The translations under genes and the position numbers were made by a program. The notes beneath the pieces were generated by a model. It saw only the letters and a list, made by a program, of their open reading frames with translations. It did not search any database and was not told the origin of the DNA. Shown here piece by piece: positions 1 through 8,826 of a stretch of 64,000 nucleotides of DNA. Origin of the DNA: Nocardiopsis quinghaiensis (GTDB taxonomy: Bacteria; Actinomycetota; Actinomycetes; Streptosporangiales; Streptosporangiaceae); contig NZ_VWVU01000005.1 of NCBI RefSeq assembly GCF_008638365.1, positions 292,056-356,055 of the forward strand. The letters are read 5' to 3'. How positions within the stretch are numbered: position 1 is the stretch's first letter; each line of letters starts with the position of its first letter.

Positions 1-13
1 GCTCCCCGCCCGC

Positions 14-2455
14 TCATGTCCCAGGATCCCGGACGAGGGCGCCGACCTCCTCCCGCAGGGCCACCGCGGCCGGGTCGTCGAACTCCTCCAGCAGCTCCAG
101 GGCCTCGGTCCGGTGCTCCCGGGCCCGTTCGTCCTCGCCCAGGGAGCCCCGGACGGCGGCCTGGCGGTGCAGGCACACCGCCAGGCGCCAGCGGTCGCCG
201 CACCCGCGGTACCCGGCCGCGGCCTGCTGGAGGAAGCGCGCCGACTCCTCCCGCAGGTCCAGGGACCGGTACACCTCGCCCACGCCCTCGAAGGACTCGG
301 CCTCGCGGCGCCGGTCGGCGACCCGGCGGTGCAGGGCCGCGGCGTGGTGGTAGGAGGCCAGGGCCTCGTCGTGGTCGCCGAGTCCGGCCTGGACGTGGCC
401 CAGCTGCAGCAGGGCGTAGGCCTCCTGGACGAGGTTGCCCGGATCCCTGGCCACCTCCAGCGACTCCCGGATACTGCCCAGGGCCCGCTCCCGCTCGCCC
501 AGCTCCCGCCAGGCCATGCCCAGGCAGGCCAGGGTGGCGAACTCGGTGATCCGGTCGTCGGTCTCCCGGTGGATCGCCACCGCCCACTCGCACAGGGCTA
601 CCGCCTCGCGGGGGTCGCCCAGGCGCAGCGTCACCGCGGCCAGGTTGCCGAGGGCGATGCCCTCCCACCGGCGCTCGCCGAGTCCCCGGGCCAGACGCAG
701 GCACTCCTCGAAGAGCTCCCGCGCCCGGTCCAGACGGTGGGCGCGCAGGTGCACCAGTCCCAGGGCGTTCAGGGACATCGCCACGCCGAAGGTGTCGTCC
801 AGCTCCCGGCGCAGGGCCAGGGCCCGCTCGTGGTGGTCGAGCCCCTCTTCGGCCCGGTTGGCCTGCAGGTGGGCCATCCCCAGGCTCTCCAGCAGCTCCG
901 CCTCGGCCCCCGGGCGTGCCTCGCTCCGGGCCGCGGCGAGCCCGGTCCGCCCGGTGGTCTCCCATGTGGTCATCGGGGCGTGGAAGAGGTGGAAGTGGCG
1001 CAGCACGGAGGCCAGCCGCCAGGCGGTCCCGGCCATCCCGGCGGAGGCCGCGGACTCGACGCAGGCCATGAGGTTGGCGTGTTCACGCTCGAACCAGTGG
1101 AGCGCCTGGGCGCCGTCCCGGAAGCTCCGGGCCGCCGAGTCCGGAAGGTCCACCGGGTCCAGGTGGCGCAGGTGGGAGCCGAAGGCCCGGGCGGCCGCGT
1201 CGGCGGTGTGCAGGTACCACCGCAGCAGTCTGCCGAGGGCCTCCTCCCGCTCCCGCTCCGGCTCCTCCTGCCGCAACTGGGCCTGGGCGTAGGAGCGCAG
1301 CAGGTCGTGGAACCGGAACCGGTCGGAGCCGGTCTGCTCCACCAGGTGGGCCCCGACCAGCATGTCCAGGGTCTGGCGGGCCTCCCGTGCCGGGACGTCG
1401 GCCAGCAGCGCCGCCGCCGTCGCGTCGAAGTCCGCTCCCGGGTGCAGGCCCAGCAGCCGGAACAGGCGCGCCGCCCGGTGGTGGAGCACCCGGTAGGACC
1501 AGGCGAAGACCGAGCGGACCGCGTGGGCCTCCTCCTCGTCGTCGGTCGCGAGGGCGTCCCAGAGCCCGGACTCGTCGCGCAGGTCCTGGATGAGGTCGTG
1601 CAGGGGCATGTGCGGTCGGCTCGCCGCCCGTTCCGCGGCGATGCGCAGGGCCAGGGGCAGGCGCCCGCACAGCCGGGCGAGCTCGGTGACCTCGTGCGGG
1701 GTGTCGCCGCCGCGGTGGCCGCTGGTCGCGTGCGTGAGCAGGTCCACGGCCTGCGCGGAGCTGAGGGTGCGCACCGTCAGGCGCTGGGCGCCCTGGCCAG
1801 CGACCAGGCCGGACAGGCGGTCCCGGCTGGTCACCAGCACCACCGAGTCCGAGGCTCCGGGCAGCAGGGGGCGCACCTGGGCGGCGGAGGCCGCGTTGTC
1901 GAGCATGACGAGCACCCTGCGCTCGGCGAGCAGCGACCGGTACAGGGCCGCCCTGCTGTCCGTGTCGGGTGGCACCGCGTCGGCGGGCACGCCGAGGGCG
2001 CGCAGGAAGCGGTCCAGGACCTGGTCGGAGGCGACCGGCGGTCCGGAACCGTATCCCCTCAGGTCCACGTGGAGCTGGCCGTCCGGGAAACGCGAGCGGA
2101 CCCGGTGCGCCCAGTGCAGGGCCAGGGCGGTCTTGCCGACACCGGCGGTGCCGGTGATGAGATGGAGCGCGACCTCCCGGTCGCGGCCTCCGGACTCCTC
2201 ACCGCGCAGCCGGGAGCTGAGTACCTCCAGTTCGCCCACGCGGTTGACGAAGCCGTGCACGTCGGCGGGCAGCTGGCGGGGCACCGGACCCGACGCGGAC
2301 TCCGGCCCGTGGAAGTGCACCCCGCCGTGCACCTGTCCCGCCTGGACGGCGCGGCCGGACACCTCGCTGATCCACGACGAACGGCCGTCCCGGACACCGG
2401 GCTCGGGCTCGGACCCGCGCGCGGGATCGGCCCCGGGGCCGTCGCGGTCAGGCAC
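14..2455 (-). CDS. STAND-type NB-ARC ATPase with C-terminal TPR array
   Basis: 813-aa signal-transducing NTPase like the ATPase and TPR halves of AfsR, without the N-terminal SARP DNA-binding domain. Visible: P-loop GTAGVGKTALALHW near residue 105, Walker B-like RVLVMLDNA, sensor TSRDRL, a GLPL-like CGRLPLALRIAAERAA, then TPR-like helix pairs from roughly residue 480 to the end. The N-terminus carries QAGQVHGGVHFHG, a motif common at the start of these actinobacterial proteins. I chose the GTG start that overlaps the stop of the upstream DUF6879 gene by 8 bp; a longer frame would run into that gene. The STAND family oligomerises on ligand sensing; the ligand here is unknown. Family assignment is firm, function is not. 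Confidence 0.85.
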   Translation of the reverse strand: MPDRDGPGADPARGSEPEPGVRDGRSSWISEVSGRAVQAGQVHGGVHFHGPESASGPVPRQLPADVHGFVNRVGELEVLSSRLRGEESGGRDREVALHLITGTAGVGKTALALHWAHRVRSRFPDGQLHVDLRGYGSGPPVASDQVLDRFLRALGVPADAVPPDTDSRAALYRSLLAERRVLVMLDNAASAAQVRPLLPGASDSVVLVTSRDRLSGLVAGQGAQRLTVRTLSSAQAVDLLTHATSGHRGGDTPHEVTELARLCGRLPLALRIAAERAASRPHMPLHDLIQDLRDESGLWDALATDDEEEAHAVRSVFAWSYRVLHHRAARLFRLLGLHPGADFDATAAALLADVPAREARQTLDMLVGAHLVEQTGSDRFRFHDLLRSYAQAQLRQEEPEREREEALGRLLRWYLHTADAAARAFGSHLRHLDPVDLPDSAARSFRDGAQALHWFEREHANLMACVESAASAGMAGTAWRLASVLRHFHLFHAPMTTWETTGRTGLAAARSEARPGAEAELLESLGMAHLQANRAEEGLDHHERALALRRELDDTFGVAMSLNALGLVHLRAHRLDRARELFEECLRLARGLGERRWEGIALGNLAAVTLRLGDPREAVALCEWAVAIHRETDDRITEFATLACLGMAWRELGERERALGSIRESLEVARDPGNLVQEAYALLQLGHVQAGLGDHDEALASYHHAAALHRRVADRRREAESFEGVGEVYRSLDLREESARFLQQAAAGYRGCGDRWRLAVCLHRQAAVRGSLGEDERAREHRTEALELLEEFDDPAAVALREEVGALVRDPGT

Positions 2456-3056
2456 GGGGCATCCCCGCTGGGGCGACCTCGCGGGGGAAGTAGGACTCCA
2501 GGGGTTCGGCGCCTCGGTACAGGGCGGCGATCTCCTCGCGGCAGCGCGCCGTGACCCCCGGGTCGGTGTGGCGCACGCTCCCGGCCAGGACACCGCGTTC
2601 GTCGTAGCGGATGCGGTAGGTGACCTCGTCTCCGAGGGTCAACACCTCGGGGACCACCCCTCGTCCCTCCAGGTGCGCGACGGCCTCGGGGCCGACCACC
2701 CGGATGTGCTCGCCGCACTGGGCCCGGACGTGCAGGGAGTGCAGTTCCCAGTGCAGGTAGGGGGTCAGCGGCCATTCCACGACCCGCACCCTCAGCACAC
2801 GGGTGCCCTCGCGCTCCAGGCCGGAGAACATCTCCACCAGCCCGGTCCGGTCCTCCTCCAGCATGCGGAGGGACTCGTGGACCTCGCCGGACCGATACCT
2901 CATCCAGCTCGGGTTCTCGGGCTCGTGGAAGTCCTGGAGCCGCTCCAGTTTCCAGGCGTCCGCTCCGCGCAGCGCCCCGAATCGGCGTGCGAAGTCCTCG
3001 TCGTAGGCGTCCAGGCCCAGGAGGTCGCCCCGGAGGTCGGTGAGGACGTCAAGCAT
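2448..3056 (-). CDS. DUF6879 family protein
   Basis: 202-aa protein with the actinobacterial DUF6879 pattern: an acidic N-terminus with a DFARRFG-like segment, LERLQDF, then a beta-rich part with RVRVVEWPLTPYLHWELHSL and YDERGVLAGSVRHTDP. Such proteins are usually found beside small regulatory or helix-turn-helix genes; their biochemical role is not known to me. The ATG lies inside the end of the upstream 90-aa gene (8-bp overlap) and the stop overlaps the GTG of the NB-ARC/TPR gene, so all three are probably translationally coupled. No Shine-Dalgarno sequence is visible at its start, which fits coupling. Confidence 0.8.
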   Translation of the reverse strand: MLDVLTDLRGDLLGLDAYDEDFARRFGALRGADAWKLERLQDFHEPENPSWMRYRSGEVHESLRMLEEDRTGLVEMFSGLEREGTRVLRVRVVEWPLTPYLHWELHSLHVRAQCGEHIRVVGPEAVAHLEGRGVVPEVLTLGDEVTYRIRYDERGVLAGSVRHTDPGVTARCREEIAALYRGAEPLESYFPREVAPAGMPRA

Positions 3057-3318
3057 CCGGGATGTCCGCCTTCGCCGCGACGAGTACGTTGCGCGGGATG
3101 ACGACGAGTCGCTCGTCGTCGTCGATGGCGGCCTCCGGGGGAAGCAGGTCGGCGTAGTGGGCGGTCAGGTCGCGGCCGATGACGGCGATGTCGCCGTTCT
3201 CCAGCTCCCAGATGTCGGGGCAGCCCTGGACGTTGTTCGTGTTGCCGAGCGCCTGGGGTGACCGACCCAGGCGTCGGGTCATCCGTGCGTCGGGGTCTGC
3301 CTCCCACGGGCGTGCCAT
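3049..3318 (-). CDS. Small protein preceding DUF6879
   Basis: About 89 aa. Residues include GCPDIWELENGDIAVIGRDLT, a pattern I associate with small proteins paired with DUF6879 in actinomycetes. The ATG at 3318 has a good ribosome binding site (AGGAAAG) 5-6 bases upstream; an open frame continues to 3549 but that part is AT-rich and has no coding character. First gene of the three-gene cassette. No catalytic motif is visible. Its promoter should lie in the AT-rich stretch around 3340-3420. Confidence 0.7.
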   Translation of the reverse strand: MARPWEADPDARMTRRLGRSPQALGNTNNVQGCPDIWELENGDIAVIGRDLTAHYADLLPPEAAIDDDERLVVIPRNVLVAAKADIPDA

Positions 3319-3460
3319 TGCTTTCCTTTCCGTGCACACCGAATCGGGGGAAGGTGTGCTGAAGATAAAATAACATGGCGCTGAATAGCGTCCGGTAACT
3401 ATTCTGTGTCTGTTGGAGGTGATTGTGTGTACTATGCGAGGTGTGCTCGTGGAGTCCACG

Positions 3461-3474
3461 CTTTCACGTGAAAC
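3461..3474. promoter_or_regulatory. parS-like ParB binding site
   Basis: CTTTCACGTGAAAC matches 13 of 14 bases of the actinobacterial parS consensus GTTTCACGTGAAAC; only the first base differs. The inner 12 bases are a perfect palindrome. It is intergenic, upstream of the DUF6879 cassette. It could instead be an operator for an unrelated regulator. Confidence 0.45.
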
Positions 3475-3541
3475 GCTTAGTCGGTGCTGTTGTTCATGGT
3501 CTGACCTGGTGTGACGCGATGGCATGGGGTTGTCATGAATG

Positions 3542-3608
3542 ATGCGCATGTAATATGCGGGATAATGTCATCATGCACGTGAATGTGCACAGGACTATGC
3601 ACATGAAT
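3542..3608. repeat. Cluster of short ATGCAC-type repeats
   Basis: ATGCACGTGAAT (3573-3584) and ATGCACATGAAT (3597-3608) differ at one base and start 24 bases apart; a related ATGCGCATGTAAT begins at 3542. Inverted TGCAC/GTGCA pairs lie between them. The stretch is AT-rich compared with its surroundings and sits between the divergent cassette and the SMI1 gene, so it is a possible operator array. The rest of 3319-3768 holds no gene that I can see. Confidence 0.4.
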
Positions 3609-3768
3609 CGGCGGTGCTGATCTGTGGAATCGGCCCTACCGCATCACGTGGTCCATGCCTTTTTCCGGAGTGCGGGCATCGAATCCCCGGCGCGTGAAGG
3701 AAGCCGTCCCGCTTTCTCCGGCAGCCCGCCGCCGCCGTACTGTCTTCGACGCTCCCTACGATGCCGCC

Positions 3769-4458
3769 ATGGACACGAGTACGGATGTGTGGGCGGGAGT
3801 CCGCGAGCAGGTGTGGGAACTGGGGCGTGCGCCCGGCGCAGGGGAGGTGTTCGGAGCCCGTCACCACGGTTTCGAGCTGCTGGACCCGCTGACACCCGGG
3901 GAACTGGCCGAGCTGGAGGGACAGTTGGGGACGCGACTGCCAGACGGGTACCGGGAGTTCCTGCTCAGGGTGGGCGCGGGCGGTGCCGGACCCGCCTACG
4001 GCGTCTTTCCCGTGGTCAGAGGAACGGACGGCCGGTGGCGGTGGCACGGTGACGGTACGGACCTGGCCGCGCCGACGCGGCTGGCGGAGCCGTTCCCGGT
4101 CACCGGGCCCGATCCGGAGTCGCTGGCCGCCCTGCGGGCCCAGGAGCCCTTGGAGGAGGACTTCGAGGACATCGAGGAGTTCGACAGGGTCTACGAGGCC
4201 TGGGACGCGCGCATGGGCGACCTCCTGTGGGCCGAGGATCGCACGGCCGGGGCGCTCTGCCTGTGCCATCTGGGCTGCGCGCTACGGCAGTGGCTGGTCG
4301 TGTCCGGCCCCGAGGCCGGGCGCATGTGGAACGACGGCCGCGTCGACGACGAGGACCTCCAGCCGCTCACCGGCGAGGACGGCACACCCCTGACCTTCGT
4401 GGACTGGTACCTGGAGTGGCTGCGGGAGGCTTCCCGCACCGTGGCGGTCCGGACCTGA
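3769..4458 (+). CDS. SMI1/KNR4 family protein
   Basis: 229 aa. The segment PLTPGELAELEGQLGTRLPDGYREFLLRVG is the SUKH/SMI1-KNR4 signature (tested as helix, turn, LP.-YREFL). This superfamily includes immunity proteins for polymorphic toxins as well as cytosolic regulators. No toxin gene is adjacent, so immunity is only a possibility. The C-terminus has a clustered acidic stretch EEDFEDIEEFDR. The start is uncertain: an in-frame ATG at 3655 would add 38 residues of low-complexity sequence, and neither start has a clear ribosome binding site. Confidence 0.75.
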   Translation: MDTSTDVWAGVREQVWELGRAPGAGEVFGARHHGFELLDPLTPGELAELEGQLGTRLPDGYREFLLRVGAGGAGPAYGVFPVVRGTDGRWRWHGDGTDLAAPTRLAEPFPVTGPDPESLAALRAQEPLEEDFEDIEEFDRVYEAWDARMGDLLWAEDRTAGALCLCHLGCALRQWLVVSGPEAGRMWNDGRVDDEDLQPLTGEDGTPLTFVDWYLEWLREASRTVAVRT

Positions 4459-4625
4459 CGGGCGGGTCGCGTGCCGCCCACTCCCATGGGCGGCATCTTC
4501 CGGCTGGCGGCGCCGGCTGTCCCAGGTGGACGGGGCCGGGTCGGGAGGCATTCGCGCCACCCGGTTTACCGGGGTGCGCGCGGATCGCGCGACGGCGCGG
4601 TCCGCACAGGGCGCGCACTCATGGC

Positions 4626-5594
4626 TCAGGCGTCCGGGCCGGCCATGCTGACCACCACCTTGCCCCGGATCCCTCCGGCCTCCAGCGCCCGGTGGGCCTC
4701 GGCGATCTCGGCCAGGGGCAGGATCCTGTCCACGACGGGACGGACGGCTCCGGACTCGGTCAGGCGGGTCAGTTCGGCGAAGAGTTCGTGCTTGGGGTTG
4801 CCGCTGAAGAAGCGGACACGGCGCGAGCCGAAGACGGCCGAGGCGGCGACGTAGGAGAGCGACGCGAGCATGCGCCCGCTGTCGAAGGTGATCGTCACCA
4901 TGCGCCCGTTCCCGGTCAGCCGCCTGCGGTAGGCGGGCATCCCGGTTCCCACCGTGTCCAGGACGACGTCGAACGGCGGCAGGTCGGCGGCACCGGTGTC
5001 GGCGTAGTCGAAGGCCTCGTCGGCGCCCAGCTCCCGCACGAAGTCGAGGTGCTCGGCCCCGGCCAGAGCGGTGACGTGGGCGCCGTAGGCACGGCCGAGC
5101 TGGACGGCGACGCTGCCCACCCCGCCGCTCGCGCCCCGCACCAGCAGCCGCTCGCCCGGGGCGAGACGGGCCCTGTCCCGCAGCGCGGTGACGGCCGTCG
5201 TACCGACGACGGGCAGGGCCGCGGCCTCGACCAGGTCGGTGCCCGCCGGGGCGAGGGCCAACTGTCGAGGTGAGACGGCCACGAACTCGGCCATGCTGCC
5301 GAAGGTCCGGGGCAGCGCGCCCCACACCCGCTCTCCCGGTGCGAACCCGGAGGCGCCGGACCCCACCTCGACGACCTCGCCCGCGAAGTCGTTCCCGGTC
5401 CGCTTGGGAAAGCCCCTGTCGAGCAGTCCGGTCGCCAGGCGCACCCCGCCCGCACGGCCCAGCAGTTCGCCGCCGTTCACGCTGGCGGCGTGGACGCGCA
5501 CCAGCACGTCCCCCGGCCCCGTGCCGGGCCTGGCCACCGTGCCCTCGTGCAGCACCTCCGGGCCGCCGTACCGGTCGTACAGGGCCGCGCGCAT
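4626..5594 (-). CDS. Zinc-binding-type NADP-dependent quinone oxidoreductase
   Basis: 322-aa medium-chain dehydrogenase/reductase of the quinone oxidoreductase branch. The N-terminal GroES-like domain starts MRAALYDRYGGPEVL and contains the VHAASVN segment; the Rossmann fold is marked by GASGGVGSVAVQLGRAYGA. The catalytic-zinc cysteine of true alcohol dehydrogenases is absent, as in zeta-crystallin-like reductases, so it probably reduces quinones or enones with NADPH. It is divergent from a TetR gene with 120 bp between starts, the classic arrangement for a TetR-controlled detoxification enzyme. ATG start follows a GGACGGTGA-like site. Confidence 0.88.
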   Translation of the reverse strand: MRAALYDRYGGPEVLHEGTVARPGTGPGDVLVRVHAASVNGGELLGRAGGVRLATGLLDRGFPKRTGNDFAGEVVEVGSGASGFAPGERVWGALPRTFGSMAEFVAVSPRQLALAPAGTDLVEAAALPVVGTTAVTALRDRARLAPGERLLVRGASGGVGSVAVQLGRAYGAHVTALAGAEHLDFVRELGADEAFDYADTGAADLPPFDVVLDTVGTGMPAYRRRLTGNGRMVTITFDSGRMLASLSYVAASAVFGSRRVRFFSGNPKHELFAELTRLTESGAVRPVVDRILPLAEIAEAHRALEAGGIRGKVVVSMAGPDA

Positions 5595-5714
5595 CCGATT
5601 CACCGTCCTGGTTCCCTCCGTCAGCCACCGCACACCGAATGTGGGCGGGCTTTCACTCGTGCACGCTACGCCGCAAACGGAGGCCACCGTCCATTTATGG
5701 CTAATGTGAGAGGT
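5595..5714. promoter_or_regulatory. Divergent promoter region of oxidoreductase and TetR genes
   Basis: Shared 120-bp intergenic region. A short inverted repeat CCAT-TT-ATGG (about 5691-5700) lies close to the TetR start and may be part of the operator. The TetR ribosome binding site GAGAGG is at its right end. Operator function is inferred from gene arrangement only. Confidence 0.4.
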
Positions 5715-6410
5715 ATGGCTGCCGATTCCTCTCGGATGGACCCCGACACCGCCGCCCCCGACACCGCAGCCGGGCCTGGGCGGCTGCGCTCGGACGCGCG
5801 GCACAACCGCGCCCGCATCCTCGAAGCCGCGCGGGAGGCGTTCGCGGCGCGCGGCCTCGACGTGCCCATGGCCGCGATCGCCCGCCGTGCCGGTGTCGGC
5901 GTGGCCACGCTCTACCGGCGTTTTCCCACCAGGGAGTCGCTGGTCACGGAGGTCTTCGCCGACCAGCTCGCGGACTGTGTCGGCGTCGTCGACGAGGCCC
6001 TGGCGGACCCGGACCCGTGGCGCGGGTTCCGCACCGTCATCGAGAAGGTGTGCGCCATGCAGGTGGCCGACCGGGGGCTCACCGCCGCGTTCCTCACCGA
6101 GTTCCCCGGGGCCGTCGAATTCGAGCGTGAGCGCATGTGCGCCGAACGGGGCTTCGCCACCCTGACACGGAGGGCGCAGGAGGCCGGGCACCTGCGCGCC
6201 GACTTCGCCCGGACCGACCTCACCCTCGTCATGAAGGCCAACGAGGGCGTCGTCGCGGAGTCCTCCGAAGCCGCGGCGGCCGCCTCCCGCCGACTGGTCG
6301 CCTACTTCCTCCAGGCCTTCCGGAGCGACCACACCACCTCGGCACCGGACCTGCCGCCACCGGCCCCGATCGGCCTCTACCACTTCGACCCCCTGACGGA
6401 GGGACGCTAG
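5715..6410 (+). CDS. TetR family transcriptional regulator
   Basis: 231 aa. The N-terminal TetR helix-turn-helix is clear: RILEAAREAFAARG, then MAAIARRAGVGVATLYRRFPTRESL at about residues 50-75. The C-terminal ligand domain is of the type seen in regulators of oxidoreductases (EKVCAMQVADRGLTAAFL). Start ATG preceded by GAGAGG. It probably represses the divergent quinone oxidoreductase and itself; the inducer is unknown. An earlier frame reading through the intergenic region is open but not coding. Confidence 0.9.
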   Translation: MAADSSRMDPDTAAPDTAAGPGRLRSDARHNRARILEAAREAFAARGLDVPMAAIARRAGVGVATLYRRFPTRESLVTEVFADQLADCVGVVDEALADPDPWRGFRTVIEKVCAMQVADRGLTAAFLTEFPGAVEFERERMCAERGFATLTRRAQEAGHLRADFARTDLTLVMKANEGVVAESSEAAAAASRRLVAYFLQAFRSDHTTSAPDLPPPAPIGLYHFDPLTEGR

Positions 6411-6711
6411 TGGGCTGGGCTACTCCGGCCGAGGTCCTCAACAAGTTCCTCGTTGCAACAACCACTTGACCCCAAGGCGCCGAAGTGCGCTATAAGTACA
6501 AGATCACGGCGCGGGGGGCGAGCCGGTGAACCCTTGCGGTCACCGCATGAGGACCCGCCGGGCGGTGCTGTTCCGCGCTGTCCCGCCTGACGGCGCACGT
6601 ACCGTCCCCGCGTCCGGTACCATTCCCGGCGATCCGTCTGATCGCCCGGCCCCTGGCGAGGGTGCCGCACCGCACCGATCCAGGCGCCCGAACACCCGAG
6701 GGTGGTTCCGG
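6411..6711 (+). promoter_or_regulatory. Candidate promoter upstream of the DUF1028 gene
   Basis: A 301-bp gap. TTGACC at 6466-6471 and TATAAG at 6491-6496, separated by 19 bp, resemble a vegetative promoter with a slightly long spacer. GTTGCAAC, an 8-bp palindrome, lies just upstream at about 6452. The leader to the TTG start would be over 200 bases. Nothing else is seen in the gap. Confidence 0.35.
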
Positions 6712-7404
6712 TTGTACGCAGGTACCTTCTCGATCGTCGCCTACGACACCGCCGCCAGAACGTGCGGTGTCGCGGTCAGCAGCCGGATGCCCGCGATCGG
6801 CGCGCTGTCGGTGTTCGCCCACGCGGACGCGGGGGCGGTCGCGACACAGGCGCTGATCAACCCGCTGCTGGGCACGGACGCCCTGGATCTGCTGCGGTCC
6901 CACACCGCCGAGGACGCGCTGCACCGGGTCCTGGGCACCGACCCCGCCGCGGACTCGCGGCAGGTCGCCGTGGTCGACCGAGGAGGTCGCGCCGCCGCGC
7001 ACACCGGATCGCAGACGCATCCGTGGTGCGGCCACAGGGTGGGGGTCGGATACGCGGTGGCGGGAAACATCCTGACCGGCGCCGACACGCTCGACGCGAT
7101 GGCGGAGCGGTTCGAATCCGGTGCCGGGGACCGCATGGACGAGCGTCTGCTGAGCGCCCTGGAAGCGGGGCAGGCGGCTGGCGGGGACAGGCGGGGCAGA
7201 CAGAGCGCAGCGCTGTACGTGCACACCGGTCACCCCTATCCCTACCTGGACCTGAGGGTGGACGAGCACTCCGACCCGGTGGCCGAACTACGCCGGGTCT
7301 ACGGGGTCGCCAGGCGGGAACTGCTGCCGTTCGTGGAGGCCATGCCCACGCGCGCGCGTCCCGCGGGGAACTTCGAGCGGCTGCTGGACACGGGCGACCA
7401 CTGA
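6712..7404 (+). CDS. DUF1028 domain-containing protein (Ntn-hydrolase-like)
   Basis: 230 aa. The sequence after the start, TFSIVAYDTAARTCGVAVSSR, followed by GALSVFAHADAGAVATQALINP and the later GYAVAGNILTG, is diagnostic of DUF1028, a family often encoded near peptide or amino-acid catabolism genes and proposed to have an Ntn-hydrolase fold. I chose TTG at 6712, preceded by GAGGGTGG, because family members begin just before TFSIVA; a longer frame from 6526 would add 62 low-complexity residues. The C-terminus has the usual DEHSDPVAELRRVY helix. Substrate unknown. Confidence 0.85.
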   Translation: MYAGTFSIVAYDTAARTCGVAVSSRMPAIGALSVFAHADAGAVATQALINPLLGTDALDLLRSHTAEDALHRVLGTDPAADSRQVAVVDRGGRAAAHTGSQTHPWCGHRVGVGYAVAGNILTGADTLDAMAERFESGAGDRMDERLLSALEAGQAAGGDRRGRQSAALYVHTGHPYPYLDLRVDEHSDPVAELRRVYGVARRELLPFVEAMPTRARPAGNFERLLDTGDH

Positions 7405-7538
7405 GCCCGCCCCGAGGCCGACAGCGCGCCTTCGACGCGTTCGCGCGGCCGTGAACTTTCCGTGCGGTCCGGGCGTCGAACCCCCTTGTCCAGCCCGCGG
7501 TCGCCGTCGCGGCGGCGGAAAGAGGAGGCCACCAGCCC

Positions 7539-8789
7539 GTGTTCGGAATCCTGCGTCCCTGTCGGCACACACTGTCCGACGGACTGGCCGGGGAGTGGAT
7601 GTCGCACATGTGCGGGCTGTGCCTGGCACTGCGCGACGACCACGGCCAGGCCTCCCGGATCGCCACCAACTACGACGGGCTGGTGGTGTCGGTCCTGACC
7701 GCGGCCCAGTCCGAGGAGTGCGCCGGTACACGCCGGGCGGGCCGCTGCCCCCTGCGCGGCATGCGCGGGGCCGAGGTCGCCGACGGCTCCGGCGCCCACC
7801 TGGCGGCGTCGGTGTCGCTGATGCTGGCCTCGGCCAAGATCGCCGACCACATCGAGGACGGCGACGGCCCCTACGCCCGCCGCGGCGTGCGCGCGCTCGC
7901 CGGACGGGTCGCCGAGCGCTGGCGGCGTGGCGCGCGGGAGGCGGGCGCAGGGCTCGGATTCGACGGAGCCGAGCTGGTCGCGGTGGTCGACCGGCAGCGG
8001 GAGGCCGAGCTGGCGGCGGGCCCCGGCACCGACGTCCTGGCGGTGACCCGGCCGACGGAGGAGGCCACCGGCGAGGCGTTCGCGCACACCGCGGTCCTGG
8101 CGGGGCGTCCCGCGAACGTCGAACCGCTGCGTGACGCGGGACGCCTGTTCGGCCGGGTCGCGCACCTGCTGGACGCGGTCGAGGACCGCGAGGAGGACCG
8201 GGAGAGGAACGCCTGGAACCCGCTCACGGCCACCGGCACCGGGCTCGGCCGGGCCCGCGAGCTGTGCGACGGCGCGGTCCTTGGCGTCCGGTTGGCGTTG
8301 GAGGAGGCCGAGTTCACCGACGACCGCCTGACCCGCGCGCTCCTGGTGGGGGAGCTGCGCCGAGCCGTCGAGCGCGCCTTCGCCCACGGAGGGCATCCGA
8401 ACCGGGGCCACCACCAGAACGACCATCACCAGAATCACCACCGCCACCCCCACCCCCGGCAGCAATGGGACGGGGACGGGAGCCACGGAGCCCAGCACGG
8501 CGGCGGACACGGGGACGGAGAACACGGGGACGGCTCCGGCCCCGGCGGGAACGGACACAAGGGCAACTGCTGCGGTTCCTGTTCGTGCGACACCCCCGAA
8601 CTCCGGCGTCCGCCCAAGCCGCGAGGCATCCTGGCGGGCTGCGTGGCCGCGCTGTTCATGTGCTGCACCTGCCAGTTCTGCTGCCGTGACCCCCACCCCG
8701 GGCCGTGGACGGGCAAGCCCCGTGACGCCTGGTGCAACCTTTGCGAGTGCTGTAGCTGTTGCGAGTGCTGTTTCTGCTGTGATTCCTGA
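7539..8789 (+). CDS. DUF5685 family protein with His-rich and Cys-rich tail
   Basis: 416 aa. Residues 1-285 match the actinobacterial DUF5685 pattern: MFGILRPCRHTL, HMCGLCLALRDDHGQASRIATNYDGL, then an all-helical domain with conserved Cys residues. The tail is unusual: about 50 residues dominated by His, Gly and Asn (GHHQNDHHQNHHRHPHP), then CCGSCSC, a hydrophobic ILAGCVAALFMCCTCQFCC segment and a final CNLCECCSCCECCFCCDS. This suggests binding of Zn, Ni or Cu, and possibly membrane association of the Cys-rich helix. GTG start with AGAGGAGG upstream. Function in this family is unknown; metal storage or sensing is inference. Confidence 0.8.
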   Translation: MFGILRPCRHTLSDGLAGEWMSHMCGLCLALRDDHGQASRIATNYDGLVVSVLTAAQSEECAGTRRAGRCPLRGMRGAEVADGSGAHLAASVSLMLASAKIADHIEDGDGPYARRGVRALAGRVAERWRRGAREAGAGLGFDGAELVAVVDRQREAELAAGPGTDVLAVTRPTEEATGEAFAHTAVLAGRPANVEPLRDAGRLFGRVAHLLDAVEDREEDRERNAWNPLTATGTGLGRARELCDGAVLGVRLALEEAEFTDDRLTRALLVGELRRAVERAFAHGGHPNRGHHQNDHHQNHHRHPHPRQQWDGDGSHGAQHGGGHGDGEHGDGSGPGGNGHKGNCCGSCSCDTPELRRPPKPRGILAGCVAALFMCCTCQFCCRDPHPGPWTGKPRDAWCNLCECCSCCECCFCCDS

Positions 8790-8826
8790 TGGTCTCCCAC
8801 GGACAGCGGCCTGAACGGACGTTCCC

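Noticed and set aside
113..2554. Plus-strand open frame opposite the NB-ARC gene
   Set aside because: No motif; the minus-strand gene has a clear P-loop and TPRs.
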